From positions 1 through 64,000 of the forward strand of contig NZ_CP061311.1 in NCBI RefSeq assembly GCF_018688095.1: a stretch of DNA of 64,000 nucleotides, written 5' to 3'. The position numbers and the translations under genes were made by a program. The DNA comes from Polynucleobacter sp. AP-Titi-500A-B4. Lineage in GTDB: Bacteria > Pseudomonadota > Gammaproteobacteria > Burkholderiales > Burkholderiaceae. This document shows positions 63,724 through 64,000 of the stretch, one piece after another. A model generated the notes under the pieces. It was not told the DNA's origin, searched no databases, and saw only the letters and a list, made by a program, of their open reading frames with translations. Positions within the stretch are counted from its first letter, which is position 1. Every line of letters starts with the position of its first letter.

Positions 63724-64000
63724 ATGAGCACACGTTTTCAAGAACACTATCAAGCTAAAGTTGTTGCTGATTTGATTGCCAAGTTTGGCTACAAGTCTGT
63801 AATGGAAGTTCCACGCATTACCAAGGTAACTCTGAATATGGGCCTGGGCGATGCAGTGAACGACAAGAAAATTATCGAAAATGCAGTTGGAGATTTAACT
63901 AAGGTTGCAGGCCAAAAGCCAGTTGTAACTAAAGCGAAAAAAGCGATTGCAGGTTTCAAAATTCGTCAAGGCTACCCAATCGGTGCCATGGTGACATTGC
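63724..64000 (+). CDS. rplE: 50S ribosomal protein L5 (partial, cut by window end)
   Basis: The first 92 codons of L5, which binds 5S rRNA and the A-site side of the central protuberance. It starts at the ATG following GGCACGGAGAAATT and reads MSTRFQEHYQAKVVADLIAKFGYKSVMEVPRITKVTLNMGLGDAVNDKKIIENAVGDLTKVAGQKPVVTKAKKAIAGFKIRQGYPIGAMVT in outline. The segments VPRITKVTLNMGLG and KKAIAGFKIRQGYPIG are family signatures. The C-terminal half is outside the window. Confidence 0.96.
   Translation, partial: MSTRFQEHYQAKVVADLIAKFGYKSVMEVPRITKVTLNMGLGDAVNDKKIIENAVGDLTKVAGQKPVVTKAKKAIAGFKIRQGYPIGAMVTL

Overview
The window looks like the origin-proximal part of a betaproteobacterial chromosome, most probably a Polynucleobacter or a close Burkholderiaceae relative. 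The evidence is the order dnaA-dnaN-gyrB, a tRNA-Tyr/Gly/Thr-tuf-tRNA-Trp-secE-nusG block, a DUF3717 gene of the kind known from Burkholderiales, the 16S sequence pattern and a moderate G+C content (judged by eye, not computed). Genus assignment is inference; the gene identities mostly rest on very conserved families.

Region 1 (1-6049) is the replication start: dnaA, a candidate oriC with DnaA boxes and six tandem DnaA-trio triplets, dnaN, gyrB, then a small SET-domain methyltransferase gene and a DUF3717 gene. Region 2 (6149-10726) is a five-gene branched-chain amino acid type (HAAT) ABC transporter: two ATPases, a periplasmic binding protein and two permeases, closed by hairpins. A TSUP-family exporter follows. 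Region 3 (11641-24304) runs mnmG-rsmG-parA-parB-atpI-atpBEFHAGDC-hemE, all on the + strand with short gaps. Two perfect 16-bp parS sites lie here, one in front of mnmG and one inside the mnmG reading frame. Region 4 (24305-33334) is a mixed block: DnaA-box-like sites before priA, a lone gcvH, a metallo-beta-lactamase-fold hydrolase, a 63-residue zinc-ribbon-like protein, a fatty acid desaturase, tRNA-Arg, two c-type cytochromes, rsmI, a DiaA/GmhA-type SIS protein, a DolP-like BON lipoprotein and a GNAT acetyltransferase.

Region 5 (33577-38989) is a complete rRNA operon with promoter, 16S, tRNA-Ile, tRNA-Ala, 23S, 5S and terminator. Region 6 (39013-52858) holds tRNA-Tyr, -Gly, -Thr, tuf copy 1, tRNA-Trp, secE, nusG, rplKAJL and rpoBC, ending in a strong hairpin terminator. 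Region 7 (52869-64000) is the str operon (rpsL, rpsG, fusA, tuf copy 2) and the start of the S10/spc ribosomal protein cluster (rpsJ to rplE, cut by the window edge).

The genes are overwhelmingly housekeeping: replication and segregation, energy conversion, and the transcription/translation machinery. I found no phage, insertion sequence, CRISPR array or toxin-antitoxin module, and no wholly new protein system. The most interesting signals are cis-acting: the DnaA-trio origin, the parS embedded in mnmG, the DnaA boxes before priA, mutually exclusive hairpins between rplL and rpoB, and an exact palindrome filling the promoter spacer of the tRNA-tuf unit.
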